Shown: piece after piece, positions 10,826 to 23,078 of the stretch
How the letters are laid out: every line of letters starts with the position of its first letter
Numbering within the stretch: the first letter of the stretch is position 1
Assembly: GCF_023053635.1 (NCBI RefSeq)
Contig: NC_086179.1
Location: forward strand, 1,998,001-2,062,000
DNA from: Elgaria multicarinata webbii
Taxonomy: Eukaryota; Chordata; Lepidosauria; Squamata; Anguidae
Direction of reading: 5' to 3'
DNA: 64,000 bases
Made by a program: the position numbers and the translations under genes
Notes under the pieces: generated by a model
The model's input: the letters and a program-made list of their open reading frames with translations, nothing else
Database searches by the model: none
Told to the model about the DNA's origin: nothing

Positions 10826-10916
10826 TGCTGACTGGACGGAACACGTTTTATGATGTCATGTATTCTAAGAAAATGTGGCGGTGGTGGTGGAAGTAGCATC
10901 CAGAGCTGCAAGAAGG
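10826..10916 (+). promoter_or_regulatory. ACR-B proximal promoter with CRE-like site
   Basis: A block of about 90 bp before the ATG aligns with the same interval of ACR-C: TGCTGACTGG, then TTTATGATGTCA (CRE-like TGATGTCA at 10851-10858), then an AATGTGG / AGCATC block and GATGAGATGG at the start. No TATA box is seen. CRE sites bound by CREM drive many testis-specific genes; that this one acts so is inference. Confidence 0.55.
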
Positions 10917-10990
10917 ATGAGATGGCTGCTCCTCCCAATTCTGTTCCTTGCCGCTTTCCAGCCTATGCTTGCCAAAGCCACGAACTGCAA
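10917..10990 (+). CDS. ACR-B exon 1 (signal peptide)
   Basis: The 74-bp coding part starts at the ATG of [10 protein letters not shown] and ends ...KATNC plus two bases before donor GTGAGT (phase 2). Exon 1 of ACR-C has exactly the same length and phase and an alignable sequence. This ATG is the first in frame and is preceded by a block shared with ACR-C. Confidence 0.85.
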
Positions 10991-13900
10991 GTGAGTAGCA
11001 AAAGAGTCCTCTGGGGCCAAAACAGTAAGGACGCACCGCCCCCTTTTGGGGTGTAGATGTGCGCCCAATGGCTTCAGTGGAGACAAAATGGTACCTTGTG
11101 GCAGACCACAGCATAGTTGCCAGGGAGCTGAGGTACAGACGACTACTACTACTACTCTCTGCACCCTGCTCTGTAGTTAGGAGTGGAACCACTGTAAAAC
11201 AGTGACCCCAATTCCCAACCCACAGAGCCAGTCCATTTTATATCATGTTCAACGATATAAAATGCCACCAAGAGATTGAGTAAGAGTAACAGGGTCAAAC
11301 TCCCACTGTCCCTCTCCTCTCCCAATGATGCTCATCCATTAGGGTGACCAATGCCGATTCTGTCCCGTATCTCGACTGGAATCCAGACTGGAATGGGTCT
11401 AGATAATCAGGATCCTCCAGGAACGTCTGCAACTTGTTGGTCACCACCCTCTGAAGAGCCTTGCTCAAAAGCGGGATGTTAGTGACTGGATGATGGTTGT
11501 TAAATCTCTGGACCCAGTGAAGGCTTTTCCAGAAGTACCTCCTTAAGGGCAGCAGGCACCACTCCCTCATGCAATGGTGTGTTTACCTCTCCCTGGACCC
11601 ATCCGATCAACCCTCCTTGGCTAGTTTGCATCAGCCGTGATGGGCAAGGGTTCTCTGAGCTCTTCAAACATGGGGAGCCCCAGTTACGAAGCATCTCAGC
11701 CCCAGTGACAAAGCATCAGCAAACAAGCGAGTTTAGCAGCAGGGCACAAAACTCATTTATTAATTAATTAATTTTTATTTATTTATTTATTACATTTATA
11801 TACCGCCCCACAGCCGAAGCTCTATGGGCGGTTTACAAAAGTTAAAAACAGTAAACATTTAAAAAGTATACAAATTTTAAAAATCATCAGAAACATAAAA
11901 ACAACAGTATCCATTTAAAAACAACAGTTCTGGGGGTCCGTTAAAAAACAAACTTAGCGTTGTTAAATGCTGTTAAATGCTGGGAGAAGAGAAAAGTCTT
12001 GACCTGGCGCCTGAAAGATAACAGCGTTGGCGCCAGGCGAGCCTCATCGGGGAGGTCATTCCACAGTCGGGGGGCCACCACTGAGAAGGCCCTCTCCCTT
12101 GTTGCCATCCTCCGAGCTTCCCTCGGAGGAGGACCTTAGATGTTGAGCGCAGTGTACAGGTAGGTTCATGTCAGGAGAGGCGTTCCATCAGGTATTCCCT
12201 CTCTACTCACAGTACGTAACTGTAAATCAAACTAAACAAGCTATAAATCAACTCCCCACCTTCTCCCAGTAACGAATTCCTAGTAAACAAACCCTATAAC
12301 AAAAATAATAACAATAAAAAACCCAATTATGAAGGTAGAAAGCCAGCGTGGGTGTGGGGGCTTCCCTGTGTATTGCACTGAGTGCTACATGTACGCCTGC
12401 CTGCCTGCTGGACAGAAGTCACGGGTGTGTGCTCAGTATAATGAGCTTCTGGCCAAGGTTGCTGACCTGGAGAAGCTAAGAGAAGTGGAGAGGTTGGTAG
12501 ATGAGACCTTCAGGGACCTAATAGTGACGTCTCACTCCATCAGTGACAGCTCCTCTGCAGTCATGGAAAATGCGGGTCTTGAGGAAGAAGGCCGTCACGC
12601 CGAGGAAGAGGGAAATGATCTTTTAGAAGGGACCCATTCCTCAGGAGATGCGCAAATATCCTCTCGCACTGAGGATGTGCCTCCGGGGGGGGGGGGAGGG
12701 GGGCTTGTTATAGTGGGAGATTTGATCATCAGGCACATAGAGGGGGTATACACAGAGTCGTCGGGGCGCCCTGAAGGCGCTTGCGTGCGCCTCCAGGGCG
12801 CCCCGAAACTCCTAGTGTAGATCCTGCCTACTACCTGTCCAGAAGAGGAGGAGGAGGAGGAGGCCCCGCATCGCCCCTCGCGGGGACAGGGCGAGAAGTT
12901 CCAGGGCTCGGCGGCTTCGCTGGTGAGTCCTTGCCGCCGTCGCCCACCTCCCCGCTGGCCTCCCCGGGTGGTTCTTTTGCCGGCAGCAGGAGGCCGGCGG
13001 GGAGGTGGGCAACGGCGGCAAGGACTCACCAGCGAAGCCGCCGAGCCCTGGAACTTCTCGCCCCGTCCCCGCGAGGGGCGATGCGGGTCCGCCTCCTCCT
13101 CCTCCTCCTCTGCCTCTTCTGGACAGGTAGTAGGCTGGATCTACACTAGGAGTTTTGGGGTGTTCTGGAGGCGCACGCAAGCGCCTTCAGGGCGCCCCGA
13201 CGACTCTGTGTAGATCCCCTCATAGACAGCTGGGTTTGTGATGGGTGTGTAGACAGCATGGTGAGTTGCCTGCCTGGTGCAAAGGTTGAGGATACCACAT
13301 GCCCCCGAGATAGCACAGCAGACAGTGCTGGGGCAGAATCAGTTGTCGTGGTCCATGTTGGTACCAATAATGTGAGAAAATGTAGCTATGAGATCCTGGA
13401 AGCCAAATTTAGGTTATTATGTAGGAGTTTGAAATCCAGGGCCACCAAAGTGGCTTTCCCTGAAATGCTACCAGTTCCACACGCAAGGCCAGGTAGACAG
13501 GCGAAGCTGTAAAGTCTCAATGTGTGGATGAGACAGTGTTGCAGGGAGGAGGGGGTCAGTTTTATTAGACACTGAGGAACATTTTGGGGCAAGCCGGACC
13601 TGTACAACAGGGGAGTGCTCCACTTCAACCAGAATGGAACCAGACTGCTAACGCTAAACCTAAGAACAGGTGGGAATAAACATGTAGACAGGGGTGATCC
13701 GGTGGACATTGTTTACTGAGAGTTCCAAAAAGCTTTTGATGAAGTCCCCCACCAAAGACTCCTGAATTAACTTAGCAGTCATGGAATAAGAGGAGAGGTC
13801 CTCTTATGGATCAGTAACTGGTTAAAGAGCAGAAAGCAGAGAGTAGGAATAAATGTTCAATTCTCCCAATGGGGGGGAAGTAAACAGTGGGGTCCCACAG

Positions 13901-15753
13901 GGATCGGTATTGGGACCAATTCTTTTCAACTTGTTCATAAAAGATCTGGAATTAGGACTGAACAGTGAATTGTCCAGGTTTGCAGATGACCCCAAATTAT
14001 TTAAGGTGGGTAAAACCAAAAAAGATTATGGGGAACTCCAAAAGGATCTCTCCAAGCAGGGAGAGTGGGCGTCCAAATGGCAGATGGGGTTCAATGTAAG
14101 ATAGTGTAAAGTGGTGAACGGTGGGACAAAAAAGCCAACTTCAAGTATAACCTGATGGGATCTGAGCTGGTAGATAACAACCGAGAAAGAGATCTTGGGG
14201 TTATAGTGGACAGCTTGATGAAAACATGTCAATCCAGTTTGAAGCCAATGTAAAGAAGGCAAACGTCATGTTAGGCATTATTAGAGAAGGAATCAAGAAC
14301 AAAACTGCCAGAAACATACTGCCCTTATATATAAATCTATGATGCCACCACACTTAGAATACTGTGTACAGTTTTGGTCACTGCATCTAAAAAAAGTTAT
14401 TGTAGAGCTGGAAAAAGTGCAGAAAAGGGCAAATAAAATGGTCAAGAGGCTGGAGCATTTCCCTGCGATCGAAGGTTACAACAGCTGGGATTGTTTAGCT
14501 TGGAAAAAGGAGGCTGAGGGGAGACCGGATAGAGGTGGACAAAATTAGGCCTGGTGCGGAGAAGGTGGAGAGGGAGACATTTTTCTCCCTCTCTCATAAT
14601 ACTAGAACCCAATGTGGTCACCCCATGAAGCTGATTAGGGGGCGTTCCAGGACGAATAAAAAGAAGGACTTCTTCACACAGAGGAATTCATTACCACAAG
14701 ATATAATGATGGCCACCAACTTGGATGGCTTTAAAAGGGGGTTGGATAAATTCCTGGAGGAGAAGGCACTCAGTGGCTACTAGTCCTGATGGCTATGGGC
14801 TACCTCCAGTATTAGAGGCAGTAACATGGCAAAGACTGAATTGCTTGTTTTTCCTCCTAAACCTTCTCCTCATCTCTCATTCTCTCTTACTGTCAATGAT
14901 GTTACGCTTACTCCGGTCAAGGAAGCTCGTAGCCTTGGCTTTATATTCGACTCCTCGCTCTCCTTTATTCCTCATATTGAGGCAGTAGCTAAATCTTGTC
15001 GATTTTTCCTGTATAATATTGCCAGGATTCGATCATTTTTGTCTGTCTCTTCTGCCAAAACGCTTGTTCATGCGCTGGTTATTTCACGGTTGGACTACTG
15101 CAACCTTCTTCTCTCTGGCCTTCCTTCTTCTCACATCAGTCCGTTGGTTTCTGTTCACCACTCTGCCGCAAAGATCATCTTCTTGGCTCGCCGCTCCGAC
15201 CATGTTACTCCGCTTCTGAAATCTCTTCATTGGCTTCCAATTCACTTCAGAATCCAATATAAACTTCTCCTGCTGACCTTCAAAGCTTTTCACGGTCTAG
15301 CTCCTTCCTATCTCTCCTCTCTCATCTCACACTATTGCCCCGCTCGTGCTCTTCGCTCCTCTGATGCCATGTTTCTCGCCTGCCCAAGGGCCTCTACTTC
15401 CCTTGCTCGGCTTCGTCCATTCTCTTCTGCTGCCCCTTACGCCTGGAACGCTCTTCCAGAACATTTGAGAACTACAAGTTCAACCGCAGCTTTTAAAGCT
15501 CAACTAAAAACTTTTCTTTTTCCTAAAGCTTTTAAAACTTGATGTTGTGCAGACTTCTACTGTTACTTTCTACTGTTAGTTTTACCCTACCCTGTGCCTG
15601 CTTACCCTACCCTGTACCTGTTTGCATTCTCTTCCCCTCCTTATTGTTTTACTTTGATTTTATTAGATTGTAAGCCTATGCGGCAGGGTCCTGCTATTTA
15701 CTGCTTTACTCTGTACAGCACCATGTACACTGATGGTGCTATATAAATAAATA

Positions 15754-15805
<52 letters not shown>

Positions 15806-18800
15806 GGCCTATGTACACCACTTGCTGGGGAACATGGGTGGGAGGGTGCTGTTGCACTCCTGTCCTGCTTGTGGGTTTTTTTGTGGGTAGCTGGTTGGCC
15901 ATTTCGTGAACAGAATGCTGAAACAGACAGACCCTTGGCCTGATCCAGCATCTGGGCTCTTCTGATGTTCTTAAGGGCTGAGAGGGCACGTGGTTGATCA
16001 GACCAATGCAAATGTCTTGTCCCCAACCTCAGGCTGCAACAGCTTTGAGTGATGCCAAGAAACAGGACAAGACGGGGCATTGGGCACCTCACCAGGATGT
16101 GATATAATAGCAACACTAAGACCGTTATGAAGATGGGTGATTTTTTCCTCGAAGCACTTTGCAAAATTGTTACAACAGGCGTCTGAGGGTTCCAACGTTC
16201 CATTCACTGGGAGAGTTGTTAATACCCTCAGTCTACCCAGAGGAGTAGCTCTGTTAGGTGGCTACTTGAAGATGTGACAGAGGCAGCAGAGTAAGTCTGT
16301 GCTGCCCTCACTGCCACAACGTAGGTGCGATTCTGCACTCTTACTTGTGTTTAATGAGCTTTACAGCGACTCTTATGCCATTTATGTGCTCTAACGGTTA
16401 TCTGGCCTGTTTCAATGTTTGTAACTCTCCAGACACCCAGTTCCATAGTGTCAGAGAGGGCACTTAGGGACAATCATGTCAAGAGCCCAATACATCAGAA
16501 CATCAGAAGTGCCCTGATGCTGGATCAGACCCAGGGTCCATCTAGTCCAGCACTCTGTTCACACGGTGGCCAACCAGCCATTGGCCAGGGATGAACAAGG
16601 CCGGACATGGTGCAACAGCACTCTCCCACCCATGTTCCCCAGCAACTGGAGCACACAGGCTTACTGCCTCAAATACTGGAGATAGCACACAACCATCAGG
16701 GCTAGTAGCCATGGCTAGCCTTCTCCTCCAGGAATTGATCCAGCCCCCTTTTAAAGTCATCCAAATTGGTGGCCATCACCACATCTTGTGATAGGGAATT
16801 CCATAGTTTAACTCTGCGCTGTGTGAAGAAGGAATTCCTTTAATCTGTCCTGATAATGCATGTTATCGTTCCGTAGTGAGACAAGGGCCTCAGCTGTATC
16901 GCCAGCTCATGTTACTGGAAAATCCCCCAGAGCATTCGGGGATCCATCAGATTCTATAATTCTCTGAGAGAAGACCATTTTAGGGGGTCCCCTGTCTCTG
17001 CACTGAGTAGCAAATGCAGAGAGTCCGAGCTTCACCAGTAAATGGCCTGACCCTGAGAATGGCATGATCCAGACCACCCTTCCCACCCTCTGGGGCAAAG
17101 TTTAGCCTTGCCCCATGAGTTGGGCCCATGATCACTTTGAGTCAGTCGCGTGGTTGTTATGGAGGCCATGATGTCCCGAGCTGGCCCTGTCAGGGTGGCC
17201 TCGGCATGGGTATTGAAGTCACCCAGAACAACAGTCCAGGGATGCCCCAACACTTCAGCAAGCTCAGTTTGGGATGCCGTTGGCCAGCAGGATGAGCAGT
17301 AAAGCAACCACAGGCCGTATCTGTCTCTTTGCCCTGACGTAAGATCCAGGCTCTCATAGCACGCCCCAGGGGAAAGCGGTTTCCTGGTGAGTAAGATGGC
17401 ATTTCCATGGACCACAGCAACTCCCACCCCACCCAGGCACTCTGGTCTGCATTAGTGCTACACTGAGAAGCAAGGCAGCCACAGCTGGGCCAGGCTAATG
17501 CCACCCAACTCACCCACCCAGAGCTCAGTGATACATACCAAGTCAGCTCCTTCAGCTGTGGTTAAATCACAGACGAGATCAGTCTTACTACAAACCCACC
17601 TGTTGTGAAATAGCAGAACCCCAAGGCCAGAAGGACCACTAATGGAGCAACCAGGTACCGGAACATTAGAGGGAGGGAGGATGCGGGTGGAGATTTAAAT
17701 GAGAAACAAATAAGAATGAACTTCAGATACATGGTATGGAATTAATTTATGGAACTCACTGCCAAAGAAATGCAGATGGCCGTTGACTTCAGGCCCTGCT
17801 GTGGGGCATTCTAGAGGCATCTGGCTGGCCACCATTGGAGACAGAATGCGGGGCAGGATTCACCCACCATTGTGGTGTGATTTGGGAGGACTTTTCTCAA
17901 GAGCAGTAGCATCTGTTATCCAAAAAGGTGGTTGGTGCACCTCAAACATTCCTTGCTTCTCAAGAACCCAGGAGGAGGTGCCTGCTAGTTCCTAGCAGGG
18001 GTGTGCTCCATTCCGTTACGGATCCACGGATCCGAAGCAGAGCGGGCCGATCCGGACCTCCGAAGCCTGGTTCCAGAGCAGATTGGGGGAGATCTGGATC
18101 GGCTTGAAGCAGTTCGGAATGGTCCAAAGTGATTCAAACTGTTCCGAAGATCTGGATGCAGGTAAGTGGGGGGAGGGGGCTTACCTGGCGCCGGCGCTGC
18201 AATCTGTGCAGTGACAGTGGCAGAGCCAGGTAAGAGGGCAGGGGGAGAGGGGCTTACCTGCGTCCGTAGTGGTCCAGGCGGCGCCTTCAACTGCAGCCCG
18301 ACTGCTACGGATGCAGGTAAGGGGGTGGGGCTTACCTGGTGGCGGTCACTGCCACCACAGTCCACGCGGTAGCAGACGGCGGAGCCAGGTAAGGGGGAGG
18401 GGGACTTATTCGCCCCCCCATTTTGTCCCCCTTTCCCCACTTACCTGCCTCCACTGTCCGCTGCGGAGGCAAGTAAGTGGGGAAGGAGGGGTATGGGGGC
18501 CAAATATCAATCTGGACCTCTGGATCTCACTCCGGATCTTGGGGGAGGTCTGAATCGACCCGAACCGGTTCGAGCCCAATCCAGAAGGTCCGGATCGGGA
18601 TCCGAAGTGGTTCGGGGAGGGGGTGTATAGCCCTAGTTCCTAGAATTGTACAACTCCTCCCTGCTGTAAGGAAGCGTTTGGGTCAAAGTGCGTTTGACCC
18701 TCCAGTGCTTGGGCTGCAGGAGGAGAGTTACATCAGCCGGATTGTCTCACTTGTCTTGTTCTGGCTGCAATAAACAAAAGCCCACAGCAGACATGTTTTA

Positions 18801-19087
18801 GCTGGTTTCTTTTTACATTAGTGAGTGTGGAAACCGGCCACTGGCCCTCAGCCAAGGCAGCTCCTTGCGGATTATAGGCGGCACAGATGCGTTGCCGGGG
18901 ACATGGCCCTGGGCTGTCAGCTTACAGTTTCCAACGCGAAAGGGATGGAGTCATTTCTGTGGCGGCTCGCTCATCAACTCTCGCTGGGTCGTTTCTTCCG
19001 CTTTCTGCTTCCGCATCAAAAAGTGAGTCAAACCATGCCAGCCTTGTAAAAGTGCGGGGAGGCCAAGGGTTCCAAAAACTCAAGGGG

Positions 19088-19127
<40 letters not shown>

Positions 19128-22100
19128 GGTGCAATCCATGAACCAAGCCATGGTCCAAAGGCACGTCTGAAGCACAGCACCAAGGTGGGAGATCATCCAG
19201 AAATCCCCTGTGCAGCACTGCTCCCAGCTGCTTAGAAGAAGCGTGGGAGTGGGACAGAAGTGGGCCTGCCCTTGAAGACAGTTCAGTTGGTAGAGAACAG
19301 GGCAGCTCGATTATTAACAAGAATTGGAACGTCTATCTCCTGCCTTGACACAACTGGTGGTGGCTGCCAGTGGGGTGGGCAGAATGAGTCCAAATGCCCT
19401 CCCGGAGCACCTCCTCCGAGGGCCCAAATAATGTCAGGGCGTGGAGCCATTCCTTCCCAAGCCCCTTCCGCATGCATGCCCAGGTTGCGCCACGCTTCTT
19501 TCTGCACTGAGAGAGGACGTCCCACCTCCCCCAACCCACCCACGCAGAGTGCCAGAGCGCGCTCGCTCTAAACCTCCCTCTGCATGGAGAAAGGGACTCC
19601 GCCGGACTCCGCCAGACTCCCCCTTCCACTCTCCCAGTCGAGGAGTACAAAGGAGGGAGGAAGCCAGCGGCGCCACAGCCCGGAGGGCTCCTGGAGGCCA
19701 CATCACTGTTGCTGTCCTGTCGGTGGGGCTTCAGGGAAGGAAAGAGGCCTCCGCAGGCCAGGTGGGGTGGCTGGGCAGAGGTTCCCATCCCTGCCCTATA
19801 TAATTTGGACCCTGGGAGCGACCCTATTTTGCTGCTGCGTCGTATAATCGACACGGCCCCACTGCACAGCCACCCTGGGGCTCTCGGTGCATACAGGCAG
19901 CCCGCCCACCATTTCCTTCTGCTTTGCACTGAGTTTCTAGGACTCATAAACCCTGATGTCTGGTACTCTGAACCACACTGTTCTCATCAGGAGCAGGGCC
20001 TCAAGGAACAGCCTGAAGGCACATGAGGCAGGCAGGCAGCCCCCCTCCCCTTGCTGAAGCTAAGCAGGTCTGGGCCTGGTCAGAGTTTAGAAGGGAGACC
20101 ACCTGGGAACCACATGTAGCCACTTTGAGTTCCACGATGGGAGGAAGGTGGGATATAAATGAAATAAATAATTGTAGAGGCTGTCAGGGTCCACCTGACA
20201 GCCCTGCAAGGTAGGCTCCTGGACCAAATGTCCTAAACTCCCAGGCAACCCATCTCCCTAGCCCTGTCCACAACCGGGATGAGCCAGATGTTCAGGGAAT
20301 AACACACAGATACTCATTTAGGGACCAAAGCAAATTTATTGCCAACCCTGAAATCTAACCCATAAGGCCTTGGTCGGTAAAAAGCCTTTAAAGCAGCCTT
20401 CCTCAACCTGGGGCGCTCCAGATGTGTTGGACTGCATCTCCCAGAATGCCCCAGCCAGCTGGCTGGGGCATTCTGGGAGTTGTAGTCCAACACATCTGGA
20501 GTGCCCCAGGTTGAGGAAGGCTGCTTTAAAAGGAAAAAAGGGGAAGGGAGTTTAGCAAAAGGCAGTGAGGTGGAAAGGTGAGGAAAAGTTCTAACAGCTA
20601 GCCATTACCCCAATAAACAATCGAATGTCCCCACACCCAGCCGAAACGACGGCTGGCCTTCTCCAAGACACCCACACACTTTAAAGCATAAAAAAACCTT
20701 TCTACCGCCAGGCAACCCCCTCCTGGTTGCCACGGACCTGATCTTCCTACTTGACATGCGCACGCACCACCAAGGAAGATGGAGGGTCTTCTTCATGGGT
20801 CTTTTTATCTCTTTCTTGGCCCTCAAGCCCCATGACCCTGGTTAACCATCCGGTACCCTTCCCGGGCTACGGGCGACCCCTCCCCGCAGGGACGGGACCC
20901 ACCTTCTTTTCCCACAGCTGAAACAAGTTAGCTTCTCAACCACCCTGATAACCTCCAGGTGCAGTGGTGGGAACTGGAAAGGCTCTAGGCAGGACGACCA
21001 GGGCCGGTACTACCATAAAGGCCACTCAGGCGGCCGCCTAGAGCGCCAAGCTAAGAGGGGTGCCGCACCGCGCAGCACTCATGCGCGTTGTTGGCTGTGA
21101 GCTGGCCCGGGCTGGCCTGAGGGTTCAGCTGGGCCTGGGCGGGCAAGACGGTGCCCCGCCCCCGCCCAGCTGAAGCGAAGCCAGGGATGCTGGGGTGGGG
21201 GTGGGGGCGGCTCCACGTTCGGATTTCTGCCCGGAAGCCGCCCTCCCAGAGCCGCTCTAGCCACCCGGAAGCCGCCCTCCCAGAGCTGGGAGGTTGCCGC
21301 CAGAAGAAGAAGAAAAAGCACGTGGCGAGCTCGACCCTGGCCCAAGCCAGCCTCTGCCTTACTCCCAAGGAAAGGGCACCGGGTCGCCTCGCCTCTCTTC
21401 TCAAACAGGCCGCGATGTGCAGGCAGGCGGGCAAGCGGGACTCCCTCTCCCTTCCCGCAGGAAAGCTAGGGACTTGTGGACTCCTCGCAAGGCAAACTCT
21501 CCTGCTTCCCGATCCTGCGCGCGTGGATCAACGGGACTTGCATTCAAGAAAGCATTGTACTGGGAGGCACCAGTGCGGCCCGATCTGCCTATGCCTCTTT
21601 CCTCGGAAGCCTTATTCCCCCGAGTAAACGTGCGGAGGGGATCGGGACGCCAGGCTGCATAGCAGGTTGCGTTCGCACGGAAGTAAGTCCCGGTGAATTC
21701 CAGATGGCTCGGTCCCAAATCGAAGTGAGCCAGTCCCAGCTCTCCTCTTGGCGCACGCATTTGGACTTCCGCGCAATTTGGGTGTGTGTGTGCAAGCAGC
21801 TCGCCTTGCCTAGGGCGCAAAATAATCTGACACCGGCCCTGAGGACGACCTTGGCCCGCAGCCACCAGCTCTCTTCCTCCCTCCCAAGCCTGGCACAACA
21901 CAATTTGGAACACCCCTGCAAAGTATGATACCCCCGCCTCTGAACTTCCCGATAAACACCCACCCACCCCAGGAATGTTCCGCCACATGTTTTCTGTTTC
22001 CCCAGGTTCCTAAAAGTGGAATACTTCCGGGTGCAGCTCGGTGCCACGCAGCACTCCAAGCCCGGCCCCGACGCCCAGGTGCGCAAGATCAAGCGGCTGG

Positions 22101-23029
22101 TGGAGCACGAGAAGTTCGCGGGCCAAAGGCACAACTTCGACATCTCCTTGATAGAGCTCAGCGAGCCGGTCATTTGCAACCACTACATCCAGCCTGCGTG
22201 CCTGCCGGATCCGAACCTGAAAAAGAGCGCGCTCAACGATTGCTACACCTGCGGCTGGGGCATCAAGGAGATGAAGTTTTATGGTATGCTTTTAATCAGT
22301 TTTTAATGTGTATTGTGTATCATGCTTTTTATACTGTTTGTTTTATACTTTGAATGGTTTTAGATTTGGTGAGTGCAAAAGGAGAGAGACGTGAGAAGAG
22401 GCTTTCTTTTTTTATTTTTCTTGTTAAAAAGGTTTAAAAAAAAAAAAAAAAAAAAAACTTCACAAATAGCCCAATGTTTCAGATGGTGTCAATCCATTAC
22501 ATAAAAGTTGTTAGAACGTAGATATTAACATAAAGATCTGAAGGACTGGCTGGAGTGCTGGGCTGAGAACAACAGAATGAAATTTAATAGGGATAAATGC
22601 CAAGTTCTACATTTCTTGCAGCCCTATCGCACTGTTGGCTCCTATTCAGCTTGTGATCTACAACAACTCCAAGATCCTTCTCGTTTGTAGTATTGCTGAG
22701 CCAAGTATCCCCCATCTTGTAACTGCCTTTGGTTTCTATTTCCTAAATGTATCCCTATTAAATTTCATCCTATTAAATACACATATACATTCTGTGTTAA
22801 ATACAGCCCCTGAAGAAGGATTGACACCATCTGAAACGTTGGACTATTTGTGAAGTTTTTTTTTTTAAAAAATAACCTTTTTAACAAGAAAAATAAAAAA
22901 TAAGTATCTTCTCAGCAGCACCAGAGCCAGCGTCTCTCTCCTTCTGCACACACGTTTGGTGCTTCTCCCTCCAACCCATTTTTAGTGAACCGCCCAGGGA
23001 GCTTCAGCTATTGGGCGGTATAAAAAAGC

Positions 23030-23078
<49 letters not shown>

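Larger units (their letters stand above)
12330..15980 (+). mobile_element. Long CR1 LINE copy with ORF1 and ORF2 parts, twice interrupted
   Basis: ORF1 remnants read [13 protein letters not shown], then an SGNH-esterase-like region ([12 protein letters not shown] ... [11 protein letters not shown]). ORF2 remnants from 13690 read [29 protein letters not shown] and [11 protein letters not shown] (RT palm). The 3' end resumes at 15806 after an L2 insertion. A foldback element splits ORF1 at 12743-13219. The reading frame is degraded and the segment between ORF1 and mid-RT is missing. Confidence 0.85.

Noticed and set aside
12781-13180. Two nearly identical 122-codon frames on opposite strands
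   Set aside because: Mirror images produced by the palindromic foldback element, not a gene pair.
19346-20029. Overlapping open frames of 80-200 codons on both strands
   Set aside because: GC-rich intronic DNA lacking stops by composition; no shared domain or splice logic.
20053-20120. Possible 5S rRNA gene
   Set aside because: Only the internal promoter half matches, and it is followed by a SINE tail and A-rich end.
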